From assembly GCF_027595985.1 (NCBI RefSeq), contig NC_073307.1, positions 120,941,678-121,005,677 on the forward strand: a stretch of DNA of 64,000 nt, read 5' to 3'. A program made the translations under genes and the position numbers. The stretch comes from Sorex araneus. Lineage: Eukaryota > Chordata > Mammalia > Eulipotyphla > Soricidae. Numbering within the stretch: the stretch's first letter is position 1; each line of letters opens with the position of its first letter. The notes under the pieces were generated by a model that had not been told where the DNA came from, did no database searches, and worked only from the letters and a program-made list of their open reading frames with translations. This document shows, piece by piece, positions 47,217 to 58,794 of the stretch.

Positions 47217-47858
47217 AAGGCTTGTTTTTTTGTCCCCTGAAAAAAACTTAGAAATCTGAACCTTCTTCATGTTTGTTGTCGTTTATAATAATGCTCACTA
47301 TTATAAGCTTATGTAGTACTATTCACTTTGTCTATTTATTGCAATATTCTTATTAACACGGAAGAAAATAAATTAAGGACAATAAATGACTTGGGATCTG
47401 AGTAGGCCAACATAGACCCTGATCCAGGGGCCACGCCTTAGGAATTCTATGTTTTCTGCCACATTATTTATAGTGAGAGGACCTTCCATCAAATGTCTTT
47501 AAATGAGGCAGTTTCTGAGGAAGAATCAGGGTTATAGAGACTGCAATTACCCACTATTTTCATTCTGATCCGAAATACTATTGAGTGTGTGGAAACAGGT
47601 CTGCCTGAATCTGGATGGTAACAAGCAACTGGGCCCTGTCATCATTGGGCACCTGCTTTTAGGAGGGATGAATTAAGGAACCGACTCCTTGAGTTCTGCC
47701 TTTCTTTTCTTCCCCTGACTGGTTGCTAAATGTCACAGAGGACCACACAGTGTTAACACATTTTTTAAAAAATTTTTTACACAAAAATGGGAGAGGCATG
47801 TGTTCTCAAGACTCAGGTCACTTTTAGTAATTGCAATTCATTTAATTAATTAATTGCT

Positions 47859-48078
47859 GGGGCTAGAGTAGAGATAGCACAGCAAGTAGGGCATTTGACT
47901 TGCATGCCGCTGACCCAGGTTTGATTCCCAGCATCCCATATAGTCCCCCAAGCACTGTCAGGAATAATTTCTGAGTGCAGAGCCAGCAGTAACCCCTATG
48001 CATCGCCGGGTATGATTCAAAAAATCAAACACCAAAAAACCAAAACCAACCAACCAACCAAACAAACAAACAAACCAC
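47859..48078 (+). mobile_element. tRNA-headed SINE with A-rich tail, sense orientation
   Basis: gggctagagtagagatagca (A box region), gacccaggtttgattcccag (B box), catatagtcccccaagcact, gagccagcagtaacccctat and cgccgggtatgattc, then an A-rich tail that has become a (CCAA)n/(CAAA)n repeat. The paralogue at about 2670 is uninterrupted. Confidence 0.92.
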
Positions 48079-48660
48079 AATTGCTATTCTTTCTAACAAA
48101 TTTAAAATCATAACCCCCCAATTTAAAAGTAAATATTTATAAATAATTATAAAAACCACTATATTTTCAAATAAAAATCAAATTATACTGGCAACAATGT
48201 ACTTTGAGGTATTAGTCCAAAGAAATTCTACAATGTTGTTACGACAACAAAAAAGTGAAGCAAACAATTTGAGTGCTAAGCAAAGGAGATAGAATCTTTA
48301 GCCTTTATCACCAAATCTATTTGCATATTCTCCGTTGATTATGCATCTTCTTCATTGATTATGCATCCAGGAGGAAATATCTCTGTGCCTTAAAGACAGA
48401 TTCCCATTTCCTCTGACACTGGTGCATCCAGGAAAATGAGAGTGAAAAAATTGTGAAGACAGTCATTTGAAATACTTTCTCCCTGACAGACTGTGAGTAT
48501 GCAGTGAGCAAGGCAAACATCCTATCTGCTGGACTGTCTCACTTGCCCCTGAATTTCTGTCTTTTCTTGGTGCACTCAAGTGGCTCCTAGTTAGAGATTC
48601 ATAGATGTGCCTTAGGAAAAAAGCACAGCTTGGCTTTGGAAATAAGCTCGATAAACTTAT

Positions 48661-49010
48661 CTCCTTTGCATTCTTCCTTTAGATGGCAAGCTGACTTCTG
48701 TTGACAGGAAGAGTCTAGAGAGATTCACCTTGGTTTTGAACCCTTCTCTGTCACTGAAGAAGACTCCTCAGAAGGAGTGGAAGTTCGTGAGAAGAAGGCT
48801 TATCAAGTTTCACGTGAATATCTGTGGTTTCCTTTTCAAAGACCTGCTGTCCAATGAGACCACAATGTCTTTGGTGTCATGACCTCTCTGGCGATGTCTC
48901 AACATTAGATCTAATTAAACCTCTCTCTCAGTCTGTGCATCTCCACCCCCATGTGTTACACTTCCCTGCTAGTGGTTCTTGTGGATTCTCTCACTGACAG
49001 CCATGTGCCT
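48661..49010 (-). promoter_or_regulatory. 5' non-coding exon homologue of P3, donor lost
   Basis: The minus strand reads gaatgcaaaggag followed by ATAAGTTT, so the GT of the donor is changed to AT. The rest aligns with 14072-14420. Confidence 0.5.
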
Positions 49011-49381
49011 GGGTAGCACACAGAGCAATGGGATTTGAATATGTGAAAATTAGAAATAAAGGACAATTTGCTTATCTGAGACTCAAACTATACTTGACTC
49101 TTTTAAATTTTGTGTTATTCTGGTAATAAGTCCTTTAAATTTCTATTTTCCTTATAAATGCTACAGAAGTATATCAACTCATAAAATCTACTGATCTCAT
49201 TTCCAGAAGGAGTAGTTTTTTCACGTTTGCATCTAAATTCTTTTTCTATGATAACTGACTTGAATAAAATTTATATTTATTTTCATTTGTCAGTTGGAAC
49301 TAGAGAATCATTTTTCTTCCCATATGAGATTTTAGGATATGGCAGGAAATTTAGAATTTTTGAGTTTTAATAAAATTTAAT

Positions 49382-49615
49382 AGCACAAAGGTAGGGTGTT
49401 TGCTTTGCACATGGATGACCTGGATACGATTCCTCCGCCCCTCTCAGTGAGCCCAACAAGCTACTGAGAGTATCTTGCCCACAGAGCAGAGTCTGGCAAG
49501 CTACCAGTGGTGTATTCAATATGCCAAAAACAGTAACAACAAGTCTCAAGATGGAGATGTTACTGGTGTCTGTTAGAGCAAATCGATGAGCAATGGGATG
49601 ACAGTGACAGTGACA
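49382..49615 (+). mobile_element. tRNA-headed SINE with RTE-type tail
   Basis: agcacaaaggtagggtgttt, B box remnant gatacgattcc, caacaagtctcaagatggag, then gagcaaatcgatgagcaatgg and gtgacagtgac repeats. It interrupts the sequence that is continuous near 14775. Confidence 0.9.
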
Positions 49616-49915
49616 TTGAATAACAGCTAGTTGTCAATAATATGATAATGCTTTCAAGAAAATTGAATAATATGCAAAATAAACCAACTATGGACAATTA
49701 GAAACAATACAATGTCACAGTTTTCAATGACTTACTTGCTAATTTAAATTTTTTACAATTGTATTTTTTTCCACTAAAGAAAAAAAGTGCAAAATATTTC
49801 TTTGTTAGCCATGGTGACAGTGTGGGTTGAGACATTCTGTCACATTTTTGACAGAAGTAAAATTTTACTGAATCAGCAAAAAGGGTCATTTAAAATACGT
49901 ATAAAGACATATAAA

Positions 49916-50002
49916 TGTGTATCTATATATAATACATAACATGTATAAGTCTATACATGTATACATGCATACATGTATTTTACATGTATTAATATGTATA
50001 AT
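49916..50002. repeat. TA/ACATG-rich microsatellite
   Basis: A run of acatgtat and atacatg words just left of the composite element. Confidence 0.7.
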
Positions 50003-50546
50003 GGCAGAGTGTCTCTTGCCCACCTGCCTGGCTGTCTTTCCCAGGGCCCCTCGGAGGGGATGGGCTCCAGCTTCCCTCCCCGCCCTGAGTAGAGCTCCTG
50101 GCGGCAGGAGACCACCGGAACCTAGCCACAGCCATGTTCAAGACCCCTCTCTACACGTTGAGACAAGTCTCACGCATGAAGATACCAGCAGAGGAACCCA
50201 GGAGTGTGTAATCCCATCAACGGCCAACATCCAGAGACTTAAAAGCAAGCTCCCAGAAGCGCGAGGCCGCTTATAACCTATTTCTCCCTCTGGGAGAAAC
50301 TAGCAAGCTACTGAGAGTTTCCTGCCCACATGGGACAGCCTTGCAAGCTTCCCATGGTGTATTCATATGCTAAAGCCAGTAACAAGTTGGGTCTCATTCC
50401 CCTGACCCTGAAAGAGCCTCCAATGTGGCTTCATTGGGAAGGCCAAGTGGAAAGAGGCTTCTAAAATCTCAGGGATTTTGGAGAGGTTTCTGAGCCCGCT
50501 CGAGAAATCAACGATCAATGGGATTTCGTGATTTGTGTGATTCGTG
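50003..50546 (+). mobile_element. composite non-autonomous element with RTE-type tail, monomer
   Basis: A 544-base insertion flanked by aatatgtataat (49991-50002) and aatatgcataat (50547-50558). The body matches 16430-17096 with an internal deletion: gatgggctccagcttccctc, cccatcaacggccaacatcc, gcaagctactgagagtttcc. It ends gagcccgctcgagaaatcaa...gatcaatgggatttcgtg, an RTE-type tail followed by GTGATT repeats. Confidence 0.8.
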
Positions 50547-50569
50547 AATATGCATAATAACATATAAAT

Positions 50570-51080
50570 ATAAAGACATAATCATAACACCTTTATCTGA
50601 TGTTTAATGCACATATGTTTTCCTCTTCATTTAGTTTCTATTAGTTTTAGCCTATGTTTCCTAGCTGTACAGGAATATTTGAGATTGATGAGGTCTGATT
50701 TTTTTTTTGTTTGTTTCTATTGTCTTGAGTACTAATTTATAAGAATTAGTATTTTGTGAAAGAGAGCAACTCATGGATAAACAGTAAGTCCGAATCACAT
50801 ATAGCACACAGAGATGTATAAAACAGATAGAAATACCCTTCTCTCCAAAAAACATTGGAAATTTTTCCTAGAGTTTCACATGCAACTACTTTTATATTAT
50901 CCAGATTTACCTCTCATAATTATATCTGAGAAACACAAACATGTCATGAAAACACTCAAAAATTAATTTTAATAACAAATTTATTCTGCATAAATACTAT
51001 ACAAAAATTGACTTTTTACCTATATGCATATATGTATATATAAACCATGAAAACAAATGATGGTTCAGTTATAATATTCA
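50570..51080 (-). repeat. old L1 remnant downstream of P4
   Basis: acctttatctgatgtttaat and tttagcctatgtttcctagc match 9743 onward and 42160 onward. From about 50800 it becomes the receptor 3' flank (gttttcacatgcaactac-like words shared with 10030). The AATAAA homologue is near 50980. Confidence 0.6.
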
Positions 51081-51156
51081 GCTGTAAAAAGTGAGAATGC
51101 AGTATCTGAAAGGCAATGGTAACATTTCTGAAAACTATGCCTACATTTTGATTGAG

Positions 51157-52154
51157 TTAGGTCACATGAATATTTCCTGACATCTCCAGGGTCTCCTGAG
51201 GAGGGCTGCCTTGACTTCCATCCCCCTCAGGAGCATCCTGCAAAGCTCTCTTCAGAATTACTTTGAGGCTCCTTCTTTGCTGTTTTCTATGATGCCTATA
51301 AGAACCAACAAAGAAGTAAATGATGGGATTGGCACAGCTGTTGAGAGAGATTAATACATCTGTCACTACAAGTACTTTAAAGCTGACTCTGAAAAAATCA
51401 CTTAGCACCCAGTGTAAGAGAAAATAAGTGATTCCCCAGGGGAGGCCACAGAGGAGGAAGACCAGCACTGTGAGCCCGATAGTCACATACAGCCTGGTCA
51501 GCTTCCTCTTCTGGAGCCACACAGCGATCTGGTCAGCAGCACCAGGCTGGACCCGAACAGAAGCACAAAAGAGAAAGTCAGCCACATGGCAATGCTGAAA
51601 TCAATTAGTCTATGCAAGTTCCGATCATATTCTCCAGGCAGAACACCACAGAACTCCATTTTCAGAATGGTCAGGAGAAGGGACAGTGCCCAGATCAGGG
51701 CACACATGAGAGATGACATGTGTTTTGGGCGGTGACAACGAAACCAGATGGGCTTTAGGACAGACAGGCAGCAGTCAGTGCTAGTGGCGGAGAGAATGCT
51801 CAGGCTTGCAATGTAGGGAAAGACAAATACTACCAAAAAAACTTGTAAGAATTCTATGGTGTCTAGTTTGCTATAATTGACTGAAGGCATTATGGAAGAT
51901 ACCACGTGGGTGCATAGACAGACAAAATCAGCTCCTGCCAAGTTGAGGATGTAGACAGAGAAAGCATTGCTCTACATGCGGAAAGTCAGGAGCCAGAGCA
52001 CCACAGCATTTCCCGCCAGCCCCACCAGGGAAATGATGAATTCCACAATGCCTGAGATCAGCCAAGTTATTTTACGTGTTATCTCAAAGTCCTCCCAGTC
52101 ACTCGCATACTGCAGTGTATTTTCAGTCACCCAAGGTGTGGCAGTTACATCCAT
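51157..52154 (-). pseudogene. MRGPRX: MRGPRX-like pseudogene P4, nearly intact
   Basis: It starts MDVTATPWVTENTLQYASD at 52154. A TAG at 51974-51972 replaces the CAG codon after FRM at the first intracellular loop. The same frame then runs on through TM2-TM5 until a 1-base deletion near 51510 (GSRRGS where the intact gene has GSWKIK). The final frame gives KRKLTRLYVTIGLTVLVFLL, LNSCANPIIYFFVGSYRHHR and ends SGNIHVT. ERC is changed to DCC (STDCCLSV), so the arginine at the G-protein interface is also lost. The leader, acceptor and AATAAA are conserved. Inactivation is recent. Confidence 0.93.
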
Positions 52155-52663
52155 GCTCAGATAGTCTCTGCTGGTGTTCCTGGAAACACAAATGAGAAAG
52201 AATTTTCAGAATGATCACAGATCCTCATGCCCACACTGGTACCTGAGATCAGAGAGAAGCAACTTAGACAGTTTAATCAGGCCACACAGCTTAGACATGC
52301 TTTATTTAGACTCTGCCTGATCTTTCTAAAATGCCTGGGATTTCTCTACTGAATCACAACTTTTCACAAACATGAAAGGTTTTCAGGTCCTAATTTTCCC
52401 ACTAGTTTCCTAGGCCATCTCCCATTACACAGTTTCTGGAGGGGAGTTTTCCTTGCAAGATGTAGGGGCGGCAAGCAGGATTCTGATGCTTCATCTTCTG
52501 AAAGCCTGGGCTTTATGTTCTTCTGCTCTGGGCTTTCTGTTCTTCAGATATACAAACTATGTGTGATCTCAGTGACTGAAAATGACCCACTCACAGAAAA
52601 CAGGACCTCAAGATATGAGGGAATATAAGGAATATGCTTTGGAAATAAGCTTGAAAAACTTAC

Positions 52664-52990
52664 CTGATTTGGTGGCAAGCTGACTCCTGATGACAGGAAG
52701 AGTTTATACAGGTTCACCTTCGTTTTGAACCCTTGTCTGCCACACAGAAGACACCTTAGACAAAGTGAGAGTTGGTGAGAAGGAGGCTTATCAAGTTTAG
52801 CAGGAGCTCCTGTGAGTTCCTGTTCAGAGACCTGCTGTGAAATGAGAGCACAATGTCTTTGGTGTCATGACCACTCTGGGGATGTGACTTAACATTAGAT
52901 TTGAGAAAACGTCTGTTTCTGTCTGTGCATCTCCACACCTATATGGTAATCCTCCTTGCAAATATTTCTACTGGATTGTCTCACTGACAG
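52664..52990 (-). promoter_or_regulatory. 5' non-coding exon homologue of P4, donor intact but unusually close
   Basis: The minus strand reads ccaccaaatcag followed by GTAAGTTT at 52663. It lies only about 480 bases from the P4 acceptor, against 2.7 kb in the intact gene, so most of the intron has been deleted in this unit. Confidence 0.5.
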
Positions 52991-53700
52991 CCATGTACCT
53001 GGGCGGGAACAAAAAGCAATACAAGTTGGCTCTGTGAAGATTTATTATTAGGAATAAAACGCACTTTTCTCACCTGAGATTCATTCTCTATCTGGATCCT
53101 TTAAATTTTGTGTTATCGTGGCAATAAGTTATTTAGTTTCTATTTTTCCTTACAATTATTTACAGAAATATATCAACTTATATATAATCTGCTGATTCTA
53201 TCTCCAGAGCAGTAGTTTGGTTCACTTTTGCATCTAAATTCATTTGCTATGATCACTGATTTGAAGAACGTGTATATTTCCTTTAATTTGTGAACTGAAC
53301 CAGGAAATCAGTTTACTTCATAGAGAAGATTTTAGGGTATGGCAGGAAATTTAGAATTTTTTAGGTTGGGAATTAAATTTATTTGTGAATAATTTGCCAA
53401 TAATTTCAAGTAAATTTAAATAATTTGCAAAATAAACCAAGTATGGACAACCAGAAATTATGCAAAATCACTGTTTGCAATGACTTAAATGCAAATGAAT
53501 ATTGCTCAGAATTGTATTCCCCCCCTGAAAAATAAGAGTGCAAAACATTTCTTCATCAGGGGTGACTACAGTGTGGGATGACACATACTTAGACATTTTT
53601 GATGTATGTGAAATTTGGCAGGATCACCAAAGTAGGGCCATTAAAATATATATCTATATAAATACATATAAATGTCATATATTTTCCCTCCCTTAGTTGA
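52990..53700 (-). repeat. upstream flank of unit P4
   Basis: Aligns with 14430-15240 (aataacat...ttgaaccagaa...aaaacatttcttc) without the SINE found there. No gene. Confidence 0.6.
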
Positions 53701-55652
53701 GGAGTGGATGAGGAGTTCACTTTGGCAATGTGCTCGAAGCCCCACATAGAGCTAGGTCTTGATACTTGTAAAGGTCAATAATGACTGGAGAACAGAGAGA
53801 TCCTACATTCTGACCTACACTTCCTTTTCAAGGCTAAATTGTAATGGTGACAGTTGACTCAAAAGAATCTTAGAAGGAACTGAGTTCCTTCATAAAGGGG
53901 GTTCACATTCACAACAAGACAATTGGGATTTTCAAGGGGGGGCTTCCTTAATCTATCTACCTATGTCATACTTCCCTAGAGATGTCACCACCTTTAATTC
54001 TTAGAGGGAAAATGGTCAAAGTTCCATCTTCTGGAGCTGCTTCCTGCTGACACAGGGACGCTGAACCTGCCTGCACAAGGGATGAACTCTCAAGCTACCT
54101 TACTTTTTAATGAGGCCCATGCAATGCATTCGAAAGATCAGTTAGGCTAAGGAATGCTACTTTGAAATGACCGAAGCTTGGAGGCAGAAAACATATGAAA
54201 TGCTCAAATGCTCAGGGTACAAGAACCAATCATCAATAGCATAGGAAACTCAGTGCTGAGTCAATTCCTCTTACTGGCCTGTTCATTCCTTTCACTAATA
54301 TTCCACTGCATTAGTCCAGGTGTCACTAATTTTCAACTTCCCTTTAGATACCTTGTTCCAATGCCCATTCTTCCTCTTCTGCAGAGTGTTCTGGCTTAGA
54401 GGAAATGTTTTCTAAATGGGGTATTAATCCCATGATGGAAAAGAATTGAGAGCTGGCTGTTAAAAATCTCTGTTCTCTCTACATGTATTAACTAAGAATG
54501 GATACTTAGAACCATTTTAGATGTCCACTATCAGTACTTTAAACAATTGACAGGCTGGGGGAATTCAATTGATCCTGCCCTTTGGGCTAAGGTTTCCCCT
54601 GGTAAAGCTCTGGCTTCCTCTTTTCTAGCCATACTGATGGAAGCATGTTCAACATTAAGTTTCTTTATAGACTTGGCAATTTACTTACTAAATTACCCAA
54701 TTATTCAACTACCTTTGTAGAACTAGAATATGATTCTAATAGAAAGCAAGTTATAGAAACATGGTTTTCTCCCTCCTCCTTCATCTTAAATTTGCCAGAC
54801 AGCTTAACAAACCTGGCTTTTTCTTTTGCATAAAATCAAGATAGACGCTCTCTACATTTGGCGTACCCATTATTTACTGAGAAGTCCTGGGGATTGGTCA
54901 AAGACAGAGCAGGAGACACACCAATAACAGCATTTAATGTTTTACCTCACGTTAGGTCTACCTCAGGATCAGCCATCAGATGTGAAGATCATGTGATCGG
55001 GTCCCAAGAAGAACTAGAGTTAGAGTCTTTAGCTAGAACTGAATGTAACCTCTGGCCTCCTGCCCTCCTAGGAGTGTCCTGGCAGTCAGGAATCCATCGC
55101 CTCCCATCTTCAGAGCTGGGAGAGATCTCAGCCTCCATTTTTTGACACTGATGGCTGGACATGGGCTGAGTCACTCATTGTTGATTTCCACCTTCCTTAT
55201 TTTCCACGGCACAGATGATCTCCAGTCCTTCCTTAAGTGGGCCTGCCTTTAGGGTCTCCCTGAGGTTTGTAGGGTACTTGAAACAGTAACTGTCAAATGC
55301 CTGTTCCTGTCATTTACACCAATTCCCTGACTATTTCCCTGGAAGAAGGCTTTTGGGGTTCCAGAGCTGGTTTTCCTGTCTGCACCAGGGTTAGGCCCTA
55401 TTGCAGAAAAGAAAGGCTTTTGTCTGGGTTAATGCAAACAAACATAGTGCCTTAATGCTTCATGGTACTAAGGAGAGAAAAGCAGATATTTCACCCTCAC
55501 TCACAATGAGATATACCTGTTTGCTATGGGTCCTAGTCAAAAGAAGCATGTAGTTTAACAACATCATGTCTAATTCATTTAGTTCCATGTTGAAAACCTT
55601 GATTTCCAATTATCTAAGAGCATGTAACAGGAGTCAAGATACTAGAAAAATT
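53700..55652. other. unassigned DNA, outside the receptor array
   Basis: This stretch has no paralogue in the window and fewer AT runs. The plus strand has moderately long open stretches (54645-54833, 54858-55145) and the minus strand 54989-55174, but none shows a domain I can name. An old ERV internal region is possible but unproven. It continues beyond L1-C at 60601. Confidence 0.4.
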
Positions 55653-56192
55653 CTGAAAATTATTTATTTATTTATTTTTATTATTAATTAATTAACCAAT
55701 TAATTTTTATTAATGAGTCCCCATGAGGGTAGAGTTACAGAGTTTCGTGCTTGTGTTACAGTCATACATTGCTCAAGTACTCTTCCCTTCACCAGTGCTC
55801 CTCCACCAATGGCCCCAGGATCCCTCTCACCCTCCTATTCTGTCCCCCCACCCCACTCCGCCCCCGTGACAGGGAATTCATTTTTGTTCTCTCTCTCCTT
55901 TTGAGTGTTGTGGTTTGCAGTGGAGGTAATGGGTGGCTATCGTGTTCATCTATAGTCTGTTTTCAACTTGATTCTTCCATCCTGAGTGGATCCTCCACAA
56001 TACTTTAGTTGGTGTTCCCTTCTCTATCTGAGCTGTCTTTTCCCCCATTATGTGAGGCTGGCTTTCAGGCCATGGAGCAAATATCCTGGTACTTATTGCT
56101 ACTATTCTTGGGTGTTAGTCTTCCATTCTGTTGTTTTATATTCCGCATATGAGCGCAATTTTTCTATGTCTGTCTCTTTCTTTCTTCTTTTT

Positions 56193-56312
56193 TTATTAAT
56201 TTATTCTTTCATTGAATCACCATGTGAACAGTTACAAAGCTTTCAGGTTTAAGTCTCAGTTATACAATGCTCGAACACCCATCCCTTCACCAATGCACAT
56301 ATTCCACCACCA
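56193..56312 (-). mobile_element. short L1 3' end nested in L1-C
   Basis: attgaatcaccatgtgaaca through cacccatcccttcaccaatg and catattccaccacc, flanked by copies of tctctttctttct (about 56173 and 56315). Same type as 1684-1803. Confidence 0.85.
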
Positions 56313-58618
56313 TGTCTCTTTCTTTCTGACTCATTTCATTTAGCATGCTACTTTCCATGTTGATCCACTTATATGCAAAGTTCATGACTTCATCCTTTCT
56401 GATTACTGAGTAGTATTCCATTGTGTAGATGTACCAAAGTTTCTTTAAACCAGTCATCTGTTCTTAGGCATTCGGGCTTTTTCCAAATTCTGGCTATTGT
56501 AAATAGTGCTGTGATGAACATATAAATGCAGATGTCATTTCGACTGTACTTTTATGCCTCTCTGGGATATATTTCCAGAAGTATTGCTGGGTCAAATGGG
56601 AGCTCAATTTCTAATTTTTTGAGAAGTGACCATATTGTTTTCCAAAAGGGCTGAACCAGTCGGCATTCCCACCAGTAGTGTAGGGGGATCCCTTTCTACC
56701 ACATCCACGCCAGCAGTGGTTTCCTTTGTTCTTTTGGATGTGAGTCAGTCTCTGTGGTGTGAGGTGGTATCTCATAGTTGTTTTGATCTGCATGTCCCTG
56801 ATGATTAGTGATGAAGAGTATTTTTTCATATGCCTTTTAGCCATTTGCGTTTCTTCCTTGAGAAAGCTTCTGTTCATTTCTTCTCCCCATTTTTTTGATG
56901 GGATTGAATGTTTTCTTCTTGTAGAATTCAACCAGTGCCTTATATACCCTTGATATCAACCCCTTATCAGATGGGTATTGGGTGAATATCCTTTCCCATT
57001 CTGTATATTGTCTTTGCATTCTGGTCACTGTATCTTTTGCGGTGCAGAAGCTTTTTAGTTTAATGTAGTCCCATTTTTTGATCTCTGTTTCCACTAGGTT
57101 GGCCAGTTGCATGTCATCTTTGAAGATACTCTTATCTTCAATATCGTGGAGGATTTTGCCGACCTTGTCTTCAATGTACCTTATGGATTCTGGTCTGATA
57201 TTGAGGACTTTAATCCATTTTGATCTGACTTTTGTGCATGGTGTTAGGTTGAGGTCTAAGCCCATTTTTTTGCATGTGATTGTCCAGTTATGCCAGCACC
57301 ATTTGTTGAAGAGGTTTTCCTTACTCCACTTCACATTTCTTGCTCCCTAATCAAAGATCAGATGATTATATATTTGGGGTTGCATGTAGGGATATTGCAC
57401 CCTGTTCCATTGATCTGTGGCTGTGCCTTTGTTCCAGTACTATGCTATTTAAATTGATGCCACTTTGTAGTAGAGTTTGAAGTTTGGGAGGGTGATGCCT
57501 CCCATCTTCTTTTTCCCAAGAATTGCTTTAGCTATTCGTGGGCATTTATTGTTCCATATGAATTTCAGGATTGCTTGATTCATTTCTTTGAAGAAATTCA
57601 TGGGTATCCTTATAGGGATCTCATTGAATCCGTATAGTGCTTTGGGGAGTATTGCCATTTTGACAATGTTAAGTCTTCCTATCCATGAGCAGGGAATATG
57701 TTTCCATTTCCTCATGTCCTCTTTTTTTTGTGGGTTAGAGTTTTATAGTTTTCTTTGCAGAGGTCCTTTACCTCCTTAGTTAGGCTGATTCTGAGGCACT
57801 TGATTTTCTGGGATACAATTGAGAATGGGATTTTTTTTAATGTCACCTTCTTTTGTTTCTTTATTGGTGTATAGGAAGGCCATGGATATTCGGGTATTGA
57901 TTTTATAGCTTGCAACTTTGATGTTCAAGTCTATTGTTTCTAGGACTTTCTTAGTGGAGGTTTCAGGGATCTCTAGGTATTGAATCATGTCATCTGCAAA
58001 TAGTGAGTGATTTATTTCTTCATTTCCTATCTGGATGCACTTAATGCCTTTTTCTTGCCTAATTGCTATTGCAAGTACTTCCAGTACTGTGTTGAACAGA
58101 AGTGGTTAGAGTGGGCATTCTTGTCTTGTCCCTGATCTTAGAGGGAAGGCCCTTAGTGTTTGTCCATTGAGGATAATGCTTGCCATGGGTTTGTGGTATA
58201 TGGACTCAACTACCTTGAAGAAAGTTTCTTGTAAGGCCATTTTAGTGAGAGTTTTCATCATAAGTGGGTGTTGGATGTTGTCAAATGCTTTCTTTGCATC
58301 TATTGAAATGATCATATGGTTTTTATTTTTACTTTTGTTGATATGATGGATTATGTTAATTTATTTCTGAATGTTAAACCATCCTTGCATCCCCGGGATG
58401 AATCCTACTTGGTCGTGATGTATGATCTTTTTCATGAGTTGTTGGATTCTATTTGCTAATATTTTGTTGAGAATCTTTTCATCCATGTTTATTAGGGATA
58501 TTGTCCTGTAGGTTTCTTTGTTAATGGTGTCTTTGTTTGCTTTTGGTATTAGGGAGATATGAGTCTCATAGAAACTGTTTGGTAGAGTTCGTGTTTCTTC
58601 AATTTCCTGGAAAAGCTT

Positions 58619-58794
58619 TTTTTTTTTTTCTTTTTGGGTCACACCCGGCCATGCACAGGGGTTACTCCTGGCTCTGCACTCAGGAATTACTTCTGGAAGT
58701 GCTTAGGGGACCATATGGGATGCTGGGGATCGAACCCGGGTCGGCCGCGTGTAAGGCAAATGCCCTACCCGCTGTGCTATTGCTCCAGCCCCCA
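58619..58794 (-). mobile_element. tRNA-headed SINE with A-rich tail nested in L1-C
   Basis: T tract, tttttgggtcacacccggcc, caggggttactcctggctct, tRNA head ggggatcgaacccgggtcgg and attgctccagccc. The target-site duplication is ttcctggaaaagctt (58604-58618) and ttcctggaaaaactt (58795-58809). It is close to consensus, so young. Confidence 0.95.
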
